Below are positions 15,018 through 20,976 of a stretch of DNA of 21,687 nucleotides, piece by piece. The translations under genes were made by a program, and so were the position numbers. The stretch comes from Tritrichomonas musculus. Its lineage: Eukaryota > Parabasalia > Tritrichomonadida > Tritrichomonadidae. Location: NCBI GenBank assembly GCA_039105265.1, contig JAPFFF010000488.1:1-21687 (forward strand), read 5' to 3'. Within the stretch, counting starts at the first letter, position 1, and each line of letters starts with the position of its first letter. The notes under the pieces were generated by a model. That model was not told the DNA's origin. It was given only the letters and a program-made list of their open reading frames with translations, and ran no database searches.

Positions 15018-16823
15018 TTGTCCATTGAGTGATTCAATTGTTGATGCCATTTCGTTGATCTTGCCGTTGAGTGCTTCGATTTCTCTATCTTTAGCTTCAA
15101 CAGTAGATTGTAATTCAGCAACCTTGCCGTTGAGAGCTTCGATTTGTTGCTTGTAATTTTCGACTTCTGATTGTAATTCAGAAATCTTGCCATTGAGGGC
15201 TTCAATTTCTCTATCTTTGGCTTCAACTGTTGATTCCAGTTCAGCAACCTTTCCGTTGAGTGATTCGATTTCTCTGTCTTTGGCTTCGACTGTAGAAGTT
15301 AACTCGGCAACCTTGTTGTTAAGTCCTTCGAGTTCTGAATTCAATTTGTTAATTTCAGCGGTTAAGTTGTCGTGATCTTCTTTGGCTTCGATCTTTAATT
15401 TTTCAATTTCGGCGGTTAAGTTATCGTGATCAACTTTGGCTTGTTCTTTAGTGTCTGACAATTCCTTCTTTAAGTTATCGATTTGTGCCGAAAGGTTATC
15501 GTGATCTTCTTGTGCCTTACGTTGTGTTTCTGATAATTCGTTCTTCAAACTTTCAATTTCTGCTTGTAAATCAGCGTTGTCTTTCATCAATTGTTCTTCG
15601 TGTGCATGTGCAACCATGTATTTCTCTTTCCAATTGTCTCTGTCCGTTTCTGTTTCTGCAAGTAATTTCTTTAATCTTTCAATTTCGGCTAATAAGTCGT
15701 CACGTTCTGCTGCTGCCTTCGCTTCTGCTTCCGCTCTTTCTTTGGCTAAGCGGTCTGCTTCTGCTTTGGCATCTGCTTCGGCCTTTTCACGTGCTAAACG
15801 TTCGGCTTCGGCTTTCGCTTCTGCATCTGCCTTCTCTTGAGCTAGTCGATCTGCTTCTGCTTTTGCATCTGCTTCTGCCTTTTCACGTGCCAGACGTTCG
15901 GCTTCGGCTTTCGCTTCTGCATCTGCCTTCTCTTGAGCTAGTCGATCTTGCTCTGCTTTATCACGTGCCATTCTTTCTGCCTCCTCTTTCTCTCGTTGTG
16001 CGCGTTCTGCATCGGCTTTCGCTTTCGCTTCTGCTTCTGCTTGTTCTCTTGCTGCTTTCTCGGCATCGGCCTTCTCTTTGGCAAACTTTTCGGCATCGAT
16101 TTCTTTTCCTTTCAAATTTTCAAGGACAACTTTGGCAGCTGCAAGTTGTGTGAGAAGGGTCTTCTCATCAACTTTGTCACCACTCGATGTCAAATCTTCT
16201 GGCATAACGTAAACTGGGATGCCGATCTCTTCCATAACTTTGCATGCTAACATTGCATTACCTTCAACATCGGATGGATTAAGCGAATAATAGTTGATCT
16301 TGTCTGGAAGGTATGAATCTAATAAAGCGCACATTGAAACTGAATATGGTGTAAATTTGTTAACGTTTGGATATTCCGATGTTCGTCCAATCGCCCACTC
16401 TAATAAGGCATTCTTTGCTGTTTTCTTGCCTGAATTGTTATCTTTGCTGTCGGTAACGGCACCACCGATGGAATAGTGCAAAATAAGTGACCAGACAAAC
16501 CCTAAAATAAGTTTCTCGTTGTTATCGTTGATATCTTTACCACTAATTCCAATAATTTTAACTCCATCTTTCGTAAACATGTCGACGGATAAATCACAGT
16601 TCATAACTTGATCGATATTTCGTTTTGGTGTTTTCGCCCATTTAACTGGGGCATCTTTTTTGGTTAATATTTCTGCAAGTTCAACTAAAGGAACACCGTT
16701 TGATAAATCTTTCGTGATTTCTCCGATTTGTTCGCAGTTTCCTGCTTTAAGTTGGCCGTTCACCCATCTTGTGAAAACTTTAATTTGAAGTGGAATCCAA
16801 TCTTCTGATCTTGTTGTACTCAT
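10023..16823 (-). CDS. Tandem calponin-homology, giant coiled-coil protein, N-terminal part
   Basis: This frame gives the N-terminal 2,266 residues of the giant cytoskeletal protein and starts at ATG 16823. CH1 spans ~9-120 (W9, FTRWVN at 17-22, and EKLILGFVWSLILHYSI at 103-119, the typical last helix of an actin-binding CH1). CH2 spans ~133-236 (KNALLEWA, then DSYLPDKINYYSLNP and an EEIGIPVYVMPEDL segment). A tandem CH pair of this kind is the actin-binding head of alpha-actinin, filamin and cortexillin families, so F-actin binding is likely. Residues ~241-375 are E/A/K-rich with five 16-residue repeats (295-374). A classical coiled coil with DHDNL motifs follows, and from about residue 603 the 35-residue array. 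The last ~85 residues (PRTERSKHSTARS type) are out of frame after a 7-nt loss near 10271 and are not native sequence; the TGA at 10025-10023 is an artefact of that shift. Confidence 0.88.
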   Translation of the reverse strand: MSTTRSEDWIPLQIKVFTRWVNGQLKAGNCEQIGEITKDLSNGVPLVELAEILTKKDAPVKWAKTPKRNIDQVMNCDLSVDMFTKDGVKIIGISGKDINDNNEKLILGFVWSLILHYSIGGAVTDSKDNNSGKKTAKNALLEWAIGRTSEYPNVNKFTPYSVSMCALLDSYLPDKINYYSLNPSDVEGNAMLACKVMEEIGIPVYVMPEDLTSSGDKVDEKTLLTQLAAAKVVLENLKGKEIDAEKFAKEKADAEKAAREQAEAEAKAKADAERAQREKEEAERMARDKAEQDRLAQEKADAEAKAEAERLAREKAEADAKAEADRLAQEKADAEAKAEAERLAREKAEADAKAEADRLAKERAEAEAKAAAERDDLLAEIERLKKLLAETETDRDNWKEKYMVAHAHEEQLMKDNADLQAEIESLKNELSETQRKAQEDHDNLSAQIDNLKKELSDTKEQAKVDHDNLTAEIEKLKIEAKEDHDNLTAEINKLNSELEGLNNKVAELTSTVEAKDREIESLNGKVAELESTVEAKDREIEALNGKISELQSEVENYKQQIEALNGKVAELQSTVEAKDREIEALNGKINEMASTIESLNGQIAELQSTVEAKNREIEALNGKISELQSTIEGLNGQIAELQSTVEAKNREIEALNGKISELQSTIEGLNGQIAELQSTVEAKNREIEALNGKINELQSTIEGLNGQIAELQSTVEAKNREIEALNGKISEMTATIESLNGKIAELQSTVEAKDREIEALNGKISELQSTIESLNGQIAELQSTVEAKNREIEALNGKINELQSTIEGLNGQIAELQSTVEAKNREIEALNGKISELQSTIEGLNGQIAELQSTVEAKNREIEALNGKINELQSTIEGLNGQIAELQSTVEAKNREIEALNGKINELQSTIEGLNGQIAELQSTVEAKNREIEALNGKINELQSTIEGLNGQIAELQSTVEAKNREIEALNGKINELQSTIEGLNGQIAELQSTVEAKNREIEALNGKINELQSTIEGLNGQIAELQSTVEAKNREIEALNGKINELQSTIEGLNGQIAELQSTVEAKDREIEALNGKISEMTATIESLNGQIAELQSTVEAKDREIEALNGKISEMTATIESLNGKIAELQSTVEAKDREIEALNGKISELQSTIEGLNGQIAELQSTVEAKNREIEALNGKINELQSTIEGLNGQIAELQSTVEAKNREIEALNGKISEMTATIESLNGKIAELQSTVEAKDREIEALNGKISELQSTIESLNGQIAELQSTVEAKNREIEALNGKINELQSTIEGLNGQIAELQSTVEAKNREIEALNGKISELQSTIEGLNGQIAELQSTVEAKNREIEALNGKINELQSTIEGLNGQIAELQSTVEAKNREIEALNGKINELQSTIEGLNGQIAELQSTVEAKNREIEALNGKINELQSTIEGLNGQIAELQSTVEAKNREIEALNGKISEMTATIESLNGKIAELQSTVEAKDREIEALNGKISELQSTIEGLNGQIAELQSTVEAKNREIEALNGKINELQSTIEGLNGQIAELQSTVEAKNREIEALNGKISEMTATIESLNGKIAELQSTVEAKDREIEALNGKISELQSTIESLNGQIAELQSTVEAKNREIEALNGKINELQSTIEGLNGQIAELQSTVEAKNREIEALNGKISEMTATIESLNGKIAELQSTVEAKDREIEALNGKISEMTATIESLNGKIAELQSTVEAKDREIEALNGKISELQSTIEGLNGQIAELQSTVEAKNREIEALNGKINELQSTIEGLNGQIAELQSTVEAKNREIEALNGKINELQSTIEGLNGQIAELQSTVEAKNREIEALNGKISEMTATIESLNGKIAELQSTVEAKDREIEALNGKISELQSTIESLNGQIAELQSTVEAKNREIEALNGKINELQSTIEGLNGQIAELQSTVEAKNREIEALNGKINELQSTIEGLNGQIAELQSTVEAKNREIEALNGKISELQSTIEGLNGQIAELQSTVEAKNREIEALNGKINELQSTIEGLNGQIAELQSTVEAKNREIEALNGKISEMTATIESLNGKIAELQSTVEAKDREIEALNGKISELQSTIESLNGQIAELQSTVEAKNREIEALNGKINELQSTIEGLNGQIAELQSTVEAKNREIEALNGKISELQSTIEGLNGQIAELQSTPRTERSKHSTARSANYNQQSKDSTDKYNPQLKPRTERSKHSTARSANYNQQSKDSTDKLPNYNPQLKPRTERSKHSTARSAK
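10190..10275 (-). other. Frame-breaking lesion: 7-nt loss plus nearby 9-nt in-frame loss
   Basis: Compared with neighbouring 105-bp units, the unit at ~10271 lacks seven bases (CTTCAAC on plus) between TTCTTGG and TGTGG. The next unit lacks nine bases near 10193, which deletes Ala-Glu-Leu and leaves GQIQSTVEAK in frame. The spacing of equivalent positions at 10001 and 10615 is 614, exactly 16 (7+9) short of six 105-bp units. All other intervals I compared across the array are exact multiples of 105. The two indels lie within 80 bp, which points to a poor consensus patch or an assembly join, although natural deletion remains possible. Confidence 0.85.
15702..15941 (-). repeat. 5 x 48-bp repeat encoding an Ala/Glu/Lys-rich helix
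   Basis: Five 48-bp (16-residue) units of the type LAREKAEADAKAEADR start at 15941, 15893, 15845, 15797 and 15749. A 96-bp superperiod is visible because LAQ and LAR units alternate. Sixteen residues is not a heptad multiple and the hydrophobic core is mostly Ala, so this segment (residues ~295-374) is more likely a charged single helix or tether between the CH head and the rod than a strong coiled coil. That structural reading is inference. Confidence 0.85.
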
Positions 16824-16854
16824 GGTATTATTATTGATTATTTTTAAAATAAAA

Positions 16855-16859
16855 AATGA
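16855..16859 (-). promoter_or_regulatory. Possible Inr (TCATT) for the giant CH gene
   Basis: TCATT on the minus strand fits the parabasalid initiator TCA(C/T)(A/T). Its A lies 34 nt upstream of the ATG at 16823. A nearer TCAAT (16837-16833) departs from the consensus at the fourth base. In DNA this AT-rich such pentamers occur by chance, so support is weak. Confidence 0.25.
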
Positions 16860-17687
16860 GATGAATGTTGAGTTTCATTAAAACAGTTAAATATTTTTCA
16901 ATTTTTCTTAAATATTGAAATTTGAAAAGGGTATTTTTTTTATTTAATTGAAATTTGTGTAGTTTTATATTAGTTTTAAAATTGAATACAAATTTGAGGA
17001 AATTATCTTTTTATTGTTTCTCAAATTTAAAAGGATATATTTTTATTTAAACTTTTTAACAAAGAAATTTTCTCATATTGGTTTATTAATTATACCGCTT
17101 TTAATATTATTTCTTTCTTAAAATTATCAAGATATAAAATAAATGGTATATATATCTACATAAAAATTCTAAATAAAAAAAAAATAAAGATTTGATATAT
17201 AAAAAAACTAATAAAGCAGAATACTTGAAATATTTTATAAATTCTGATTACACATGCATATATATTCAATTATGAACATATAAATCTAAAATTATTTTCT
17301 AATTTAGTTTTTAAATAAAGATGATGAAAATTATATTGTAAATTAATGTTTATTTTATCATTTTTATTTTGTAAACTTAAAAACAATTTTCATTTTGAAG
17401 TCAATATAATGAAAAAATTGAAATCAAAATCATCTTTTTTTGAAATATATTCGGAAATTATTTAATATCAAATCTCCAAAATACAAAATAGCAATATTAA
17501 TTTTTTTATCCAATAAATAAAATATTTTATTTTAAAAATCTTTTTAATCTATCCTATTCATTGAAGATAATATAAAATTTCATTAAACAAAAAAGTAGAG
17601 AAAATACTCAAAACATTTGATCAAACTAAAAAAAAAAATAAATAAATATTTAGTGAGTAACATAAAAAATAAAATTAAAAAAAAAAA

Positions 17688-17691
17688 TTTA
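17688..17691 (-). terminator. Possible poly(A) signal TAAA downstream of the helicase gene
   Basis: TAAA lies 10 nt past the TAA stop of the helicase on the minus strand and is followed by a T-rich tract. Position and motif match the trichomonad UAAA signal, but TAAA is common in this AT-rich spacer. Confidence 0.25.
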
Positions 17692-17701
17692 ATATACAAA
17701 A

Positions 17702-20281
17702 TTAAGTATTATTATTTTGAGTAGTTTGTTGTTGAGACGATGACGTAGAATTATTTGATTCTTTATTATCATTATTATTTTCATCGTCTAATTTCATCAC
17801 CTTCATCAAAGGGAGTTGATTAGGGCCTTGTTGGACGATCAAACTAGAAGGAATGAGCCACATTGAGTTCAAAAAGATGCTGTCAGTCTTGCATACTGAG
17901 CTGACGCAAGCGCCGAACACGTTACCACAATTACAAGAGACGAGACGATAAGCATTTTCATCTTCTAAGAAAAATTTAGGCTCATCTTGCATTGCAAAGC
18001 AATCTTTAATGCTTCCTTCAGATACCAAGACACATTTTGAAGGCTCATTTGCTTTTATCAGACTCAAAAAGCCATTTCTTTCGATCATCAAAGTCGCTTT
18101 TACATTCAATTTATAAAGCTCGAAAGCTTTTTTATTACAATTCTCATTAGAACAGACCAAAGTCAATGGATAATTGACATTCAATGAAGTTCCAGCAGAC
18201 ACCGGAAACTTGTCTCTCATTTTTTTATAAAAAACATTAAGATGGTTTATTATAGAATCAGCTGACGGTGCTTGAGAGTAAGACTCTTGAACCCATTTAG
18301 GAAATGAAGAAATCATTGTTGAATAACGTTCGTCAATTAAAATAATAGCACCGTAATCATTTTTATGACGAATACAACGACCAATCGCCTGGAAAAGTGC
18401 CCTTTTCGCTTGTGACTCGTACCACTCGTTTCCTTTCATCAGCTGAATGTTCGAGTAGCCGGAAGAATGGGCGTCATTATAGTCAATCTTAAGTTTGACT
18501 TCAGGCGAGTTCCACGAAGGATAAGGAATGCCGAAGACAAAAACAGCACGTGCTTGACTATCAGTAAAATCAATACCTTCACTTAATTGGCCTTTACAAA
18601 CGCCAATAAAGAATCCTTCGCAGCCACTTTTAACATTATTTTTATAGTCTTCGATTTGCTTCTTAATGTTGAGTGACTTGTCTTCGTAATAAAGCGGCTT
18701 GATCTCATTCAATCTGTTCAGTATTTTGGTGTCTCGCCACGTCTTGATTAGTTGTTTCAGTATGTTGTGCGATTGGACGAATAAAAGACAACCATCAGGA
18801 ATGACTTTCAAGAAACGTTCAAGTAAGAATCCAAGACTTTTGAACATCTCCGTTTGATTCTCTTGCATGTTCTTAAAGGATGTCTTGAACTTCAACGAAT
18901 TGTCGAGGTTATTCGAGATCGTGAAAGCAGCAACTTGACTCTTGTCAATGATGTGATGAACAGAAAGATTGACGTTGAACTTGACGCCAAGTTCAAGTGC
19001 GAATGATTGGAGGGGCGACATTGTTCCACTTGACAAAATGACGCAATGACTTTGATCAGCTATCGGCTTGAAGACGATAGAAGGATTCATACAAAGAAAG
19101 GTCAATTCGTCGTTATTTTCTTTGTCGCCAGGATTGAAAACAACGTCGAAATCGCTGAGGTTGTCTTGGTTATTCTGGAAGATGAGGACAAGAGTGCCAT
19201 ACAACTTGGTAAGTGGTAAAACTAAACGGTCAGGTAGTCGACTTTTTGTTTTCTTATCTGGTCGGATGAGGATTTTTATGTGTTCTGAAATTTGGGGCCA
19301 GGCAAATGATGTTAGGCCCCACCCATTGAACATCATGAAGGTGTCTTTCTCTATTAGATATGTTTCGGTGTTTTTACGTGAGTTCCGTTTAACTCCCATC
19401 CATTCAATTATCATCTGTAAAATTTTAAGGACTTCTTTAAGAGGATCTTTAATCATCGAAAGCCATTCGTTCTTTTCTGAGGGAGAATTTATAGCTTGTA
19501 TCATTTCTTTTTGAATGGTTTCTATTTCGCTTCGTTTGATTGTAAATTTGGCAGTCTCGCGGCATGTATCTTCGATATTATGGGCTTCGTCAAAAATGAC
19601 AATCGAGTTCCGTAAATCAAGTTTTAATTGTTCTCGGACTTGGTGATCGATAATATAGTTGTATGGACAAAAAATTAATTGCGCTTCTTTTGCCATTTCG
19701 CGAGTAATCATAAAAGGGCATCTGACGTGTTCTCGACAATAATTTTTTAAATCTTCGATATCAAATTTCTCGCTTTGTAAATCTTCTGGTATAATCTTTC
19801 CACATTCAGCATATGGACAATTATTGCGTTGGGATCGGCATTGGTAATCAACGTTATTCGATGTTGCAACCGGCTCATATAAGCATAAATTAGTTCTTGA
19901 CGCTAAAAATGACATTCGAGGTTTATAATTAAGGCGCTTGAATTCGGCAACTACTTGATTGAGCTGTTGATGTGTTCTGCTCGTGTAAAAAACTCTTACT
20001 TGTCCTTGTGAAGGGGAATGTTCGATATTTTCTGAATTTAAAATATCTTCAAGTGGTTGTTTTTCAAATTCACTTTTTTGATAAGCAAGTGCTGATGCTA
20101 ATAATGCTAAAGATTTTCCCGTTCCGGTTGGCGATTCTAGTAACGCATTTTCTTGTCGTGAAAAGGCTCTACAGGCATTTGCCATTATTGCTCTTTGAGC
20201 AGGATACGGATTTTTGTAAGGAAAATATATTGTAATATGTCCAAAAAGCGTAATAGGGTAGCATTCTACATCGCTACTCAT
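17702..20281 (-). CDS. FANCJ/BRIP1-like XPD-family Fe-S DEAH DNA helicase
   Basis: An intact 859-aa superfamily 2 DNA helicase of the XPD/FANCJ/RTEL1/DDX11 group. This group unwinds forked, D-loop or G-quadruplex DNA 5'->3' in repair and replication in the nucleus. Motifs: Q-motif-like IYFPYKNPYPAQ (18-29), Walker A LESPTGTGKS (48-57), motif Ia YTSRTH (99-104), four candidate Fe-S cysteines C133, C148, C155 and C188, CPYNYIID (205-212), DEAH (231-234), motif III LSSGTMSP (416-423), motif V GQLSEGIDF (564-572) and motif VI QAIGRCIRH (631-639). YFPYK-YP and DEAHNIEDTCRE resemble FANCJ more than RTEL1. However, the protein is far shorter than human FANCJ and I see no BRCA1-binding tail. After the core, residues ~705-815 carry CSNENC, C750, C761, SCNCG, C792 and C797, followed by an N/S/Q-rich tail (834-859). 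RTEL1-like identity is the main alternative. The start at 20281 is backed by a nearby Inr. Confidence 0.9.
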   Translation of the reverse strand: MSSDVECYPITLFGHITIYFPYKNPYPAQRAIMANACRAFSRQENALLESPTGTGKSLALLASALAYQKSEFEKQPLEDILNSENIEHSPSQGQVRVFYTSRTHQQLNQVVAEFKRLNYKPRMSFLASRTNLCLYEPVATSNNVDYQCRSQRNNCPYAECGKIIPEDLQSEKFDIEDLKNYCREHVRCPFMITREMAKEAQLIFCPYNYIIDHQVREQLKLDLRNSIVIFDEAHNIEDTCRETAKFTIKRSEIETIQKEMIQAINSPSEKNEWLSMIKDPLKEVLKILQMIIEWMGVKRNSRKNTETYLIEKDTFMMFNGWGLTSFAWPQISEHIKILIRPDKKTKSRLPDRLVLPLTKLYGTLVLIFQNNQDNLSDFDVVFNPGDKENNDELTFLCMNPSIVFKPIADQSHCVILSSGTMSPLQSFALELGVKFNVNLSVHHIIDKSQVAAFTISNNLDNSLKFKTSFKNMQENQTEMFKSLGFLLERFLKVIPDGCLLFVQSHNILKQLIKTWRDTKILNRLNEIKPLYYEDKSLNIKKQIEDYKNNVKSGCEGFFIGVCKGQLSEGIDFTDSQARAVFVFGIPYPSWNSPEVKLKIDYNDAHSSGYSNIQLMKGNEWYESQAKRALFQAIGRCIRHKNDYGAIILIDERYSTMISSFPKWVQESYSQAPSADSIINHLNVFYKKMRDKFPVSAGTSLNVNYPLTLVCSNENCNKKAFELYKLNVKATLMIERNGFLSLIKANEPSKCVLVSEGSIKDCFAMQDEPKFFLEDENAYRLVSCNCGNVFGACVSSVCKTDSIFLNSMWLIPSSLIVQQGPNQLPLMKVMKLDDENNNDNKESNNSTSSSQQQTTQNNNT

Positions 20282-20287
20282 TGATTA

Positions 20288-20292
20288 AATGA
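20288..20292 (-). promoter_or_regulatory. Inr-like TCATT upstream of the helicase start
   Basis: TCATT on the minus strand, preceded by TTT, matches the parabasalid initiator consensus. Its A is 9 nt before the ATG, within the very short 5' UTR range typical of Trichomonas genes. This supports both the start choice and the lineage guess. Confidence 0.5.
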
Positions 20293-20478
20293 AAATATCA
20301 GCAAAAAAAAAAAAAATCTAGATTAGTGAGGAAGTATCAAATCCTTTTGTTCCACTTTTTCAATATGTTTATAAATTTACTCAGAAATAAATTCAATTCA
20401 ATTATACAAAAAGTAGCTTTTTGAGAAGTGTTTATTATTTTTTAGAGAGCCTTATGAATTTTAAAAAATGAAAAAATC

Positions 20479-20504
20479 ATATATATATATATATATATAT
20501 ATAT
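20479..20504. repeat. (AT)13 dinucleotide microsatellite
   Basis: Thirteen uninterrupted AT dinucleotides. The run is self-complementary and prone to slippage. It is read through as Ile-Tyr repeats at the end of the minus-strand short ORF. Confidence 0.95.
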
Positions 20505-20596
20505 GTTTTCTCTTTCTACATTCGCAAAAATAATATGCAGATTTTTTGGATTTTAATGCTTTACCAGAGGATTTACGAGATGAAGCAAAAAGGGAC

Positions 20597-20625
20597 AATC
20601 GTTTTTTTCTACGCCACTTTTTGAA
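20597..20625 (-). repeat. Inverted repeat, left arm (29 bp)
   Basis: The reverse complement of this segment matches 20982-21010 at 28 of 29 positions; the single difference is in an A-run. The core is TTCAAAAAGTGGCGTAG. The arms point outward (left arm on minus, right arm on plus) with a 356-bp interval. Confidence 0.9.
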
Positions 20626-20633
20626 TGTTTTTT

Positions 20634-20671
20634 CTATCCATGAATAGCTACTCATGGATAGCTATTCATGG
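20634..20671. repeat. Two overlapping palindromes (hairpin/cruciform-capable)
   Basis: CTATCCATGA (20634-20643) pairs with TCATGGATAG (20652-20661). CCATGAATAGCT (20638-20649) pairs with AGCTATTCATGG (20660-20671). The two perfect stems are mutually exclusive alternatives over the same 38 bp. They surround the ATG of the basic short ORF. Confidence 0.85.
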
Positions 20672-20769
20672 AAAGTAAAAAACCGCCATCTTAAGGTGAA
20701 ATTTAACTTACTCTGTTAAGAAAATTAACCAAAAAAATCGTAAATTTAAATTTTCTCTTAAAATTATAA

Positions 20770-20901
20770 CTATTTGCTTTTTTCGATATAATTTGTTTTA
20801 TTTTTACATAATTTTTCGGGAATATACGCACCAGAGATCACCACAGGGCTGGGCGAAGCCGAATCAGGCTCCTTGAATTGCTGGATGAATCGGGAAGCCA
20901 T
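20770..20901 (-). CDS. 43-codon ORF in a GC-rich islet, unknown
   Basis: ATG at 20901 opens a 43-residue frame beginning MASRFIQQFKEPDSASPSPV and ending NYIEKSK. The first 24 codons are markedly GC-richer than their surroundings, and the remainder reverts to AT-rich, Lys/Asn-rich codons. This suggests a short imported or surviving gene fragment running into non-coding DNA. No Inr is seen close upstream, and the islet is open in other frames too, so coding status is unproven. I recognise no family; a fossil 5' end of a repeated gene or a non-coding RNA piece are alternatives. Confidence 0.2.
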   Translation of the reverse strand: MASRFIQQFKEPDSASPSPVVISGAYIPEKLCKNKTNYIEKSK

Positions 20902-20976
20902 TTAAACTAAATATTTATGCATTATTTAGCAAAAATTGAATAAAAAAAGGTATAAAAAAGTATTCAAAAAGTTTAA

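Larger units (their letters stand above)
736..16823 (-). other. Single giant locus: tandem-CH, coiled-coil rod protein, frameshifted in this sequence
   Basis: The two long minus-strand frames (16823-10023 and 10026-736) are best read as one gene. The same heptad repeat protein continues across the junction. The only break is a 7-nt loss near 10271 inside a repeat unit that is otherwise standard. The locus is 16,088 nt, and adding 7 gives 16,095, exactly 5,365 codons. The predicted protein of about 5,364 residues has an N-terminal tandem CH actin-binding domain (residues ~9-236), an Ala/Glu/Lys-rich helix (~241-375), and then almost unbroken coiled coil to the C-terminus. No EF-hand, spectrin repeat, transmembrane segment or signal peptide is visible. 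At 0.1485 nm per residue, an uninterrupted rod of about 5,100 residues would be near 760 nm long (inference). The break may be a consensus or assembly error in the repeat or a true mutation. Confidence 0.8.
16824..17701. other. Very AT-rich intergenic region between the two large genes
   Basis: About 880 bp separate the stop of the helicase gene from the start of the CH gene, both on the minus strand. The stretch is dominated by A/T tracts with no ORF of note, no tRNA-like cloverleaf I could recognise and no obvious repeat. It should hold the helicase 3' end and the CH-gene promoter. Confidence 0.65.
20461..20655 (-). pseudogene. Short basic ORF, likely repeat-derived fragment
   Basis: A 64-codon ATG-initiated ORF begins MSSYSWIEKTFKKWRRKKRL and is very basic for about 50 residues. 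It then runs into IYIYIYIY encoded by the (AT)13 microsatellite, so its C-terminus is microsatellite sequence. The DNA encoding FKKWRRK is one arm of the 29-bp inverted repeat whose partner at 20982-21010 can encode the same residues in the opposite direction. I recognise no family. Most likely this is a decayed piece of a repeated element rather than a functional gene. Confidence 0.25.
20282..20976. other. Repeat-remnant region upstream of the helicase gene
   Basis: No complete gene is visible. The interval contains the helicase promoter region, an (AT)13 microsatellite, two overlapping palindromes, both arms or parts of a 29-bp inverted repeat, and a GC-richer islet at about 20829-20900 inside otherwise AT-rich DNA. 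Short ORFs here are described separately. Confidence 0.6.

Noticed and set aside
939..15840. Dozens of long open frames on the plus strand and in the other minus frames across the giant gene
   Set aside because: They have the same 105/63-bp periodicity as the real frame and low-complexity products (LSASISLFLASTVDCNSA, STARSTNYNQQSKDST types). In a tandem repeat a unit without stops in another frame stays open indefinitely, so openness carries no coding evidence.
736..16823. Myosin heavy chain, SMC protein, phage tape-measure or viral A-type inclusion protein
   Set aside because: There is no motor, no Walker/ABC ATPase head and no phage context. Similarity to those families would come from generic coiled-coil composition. 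The tandem CH head defines the family better.
19068..20235. Plus-strand ORFs antisense to the helicase (148 and 87 codons)
   Set aside because: They lie inside a well-supported helicase with all motifs on the opposite strand and their products show no family resemblance.
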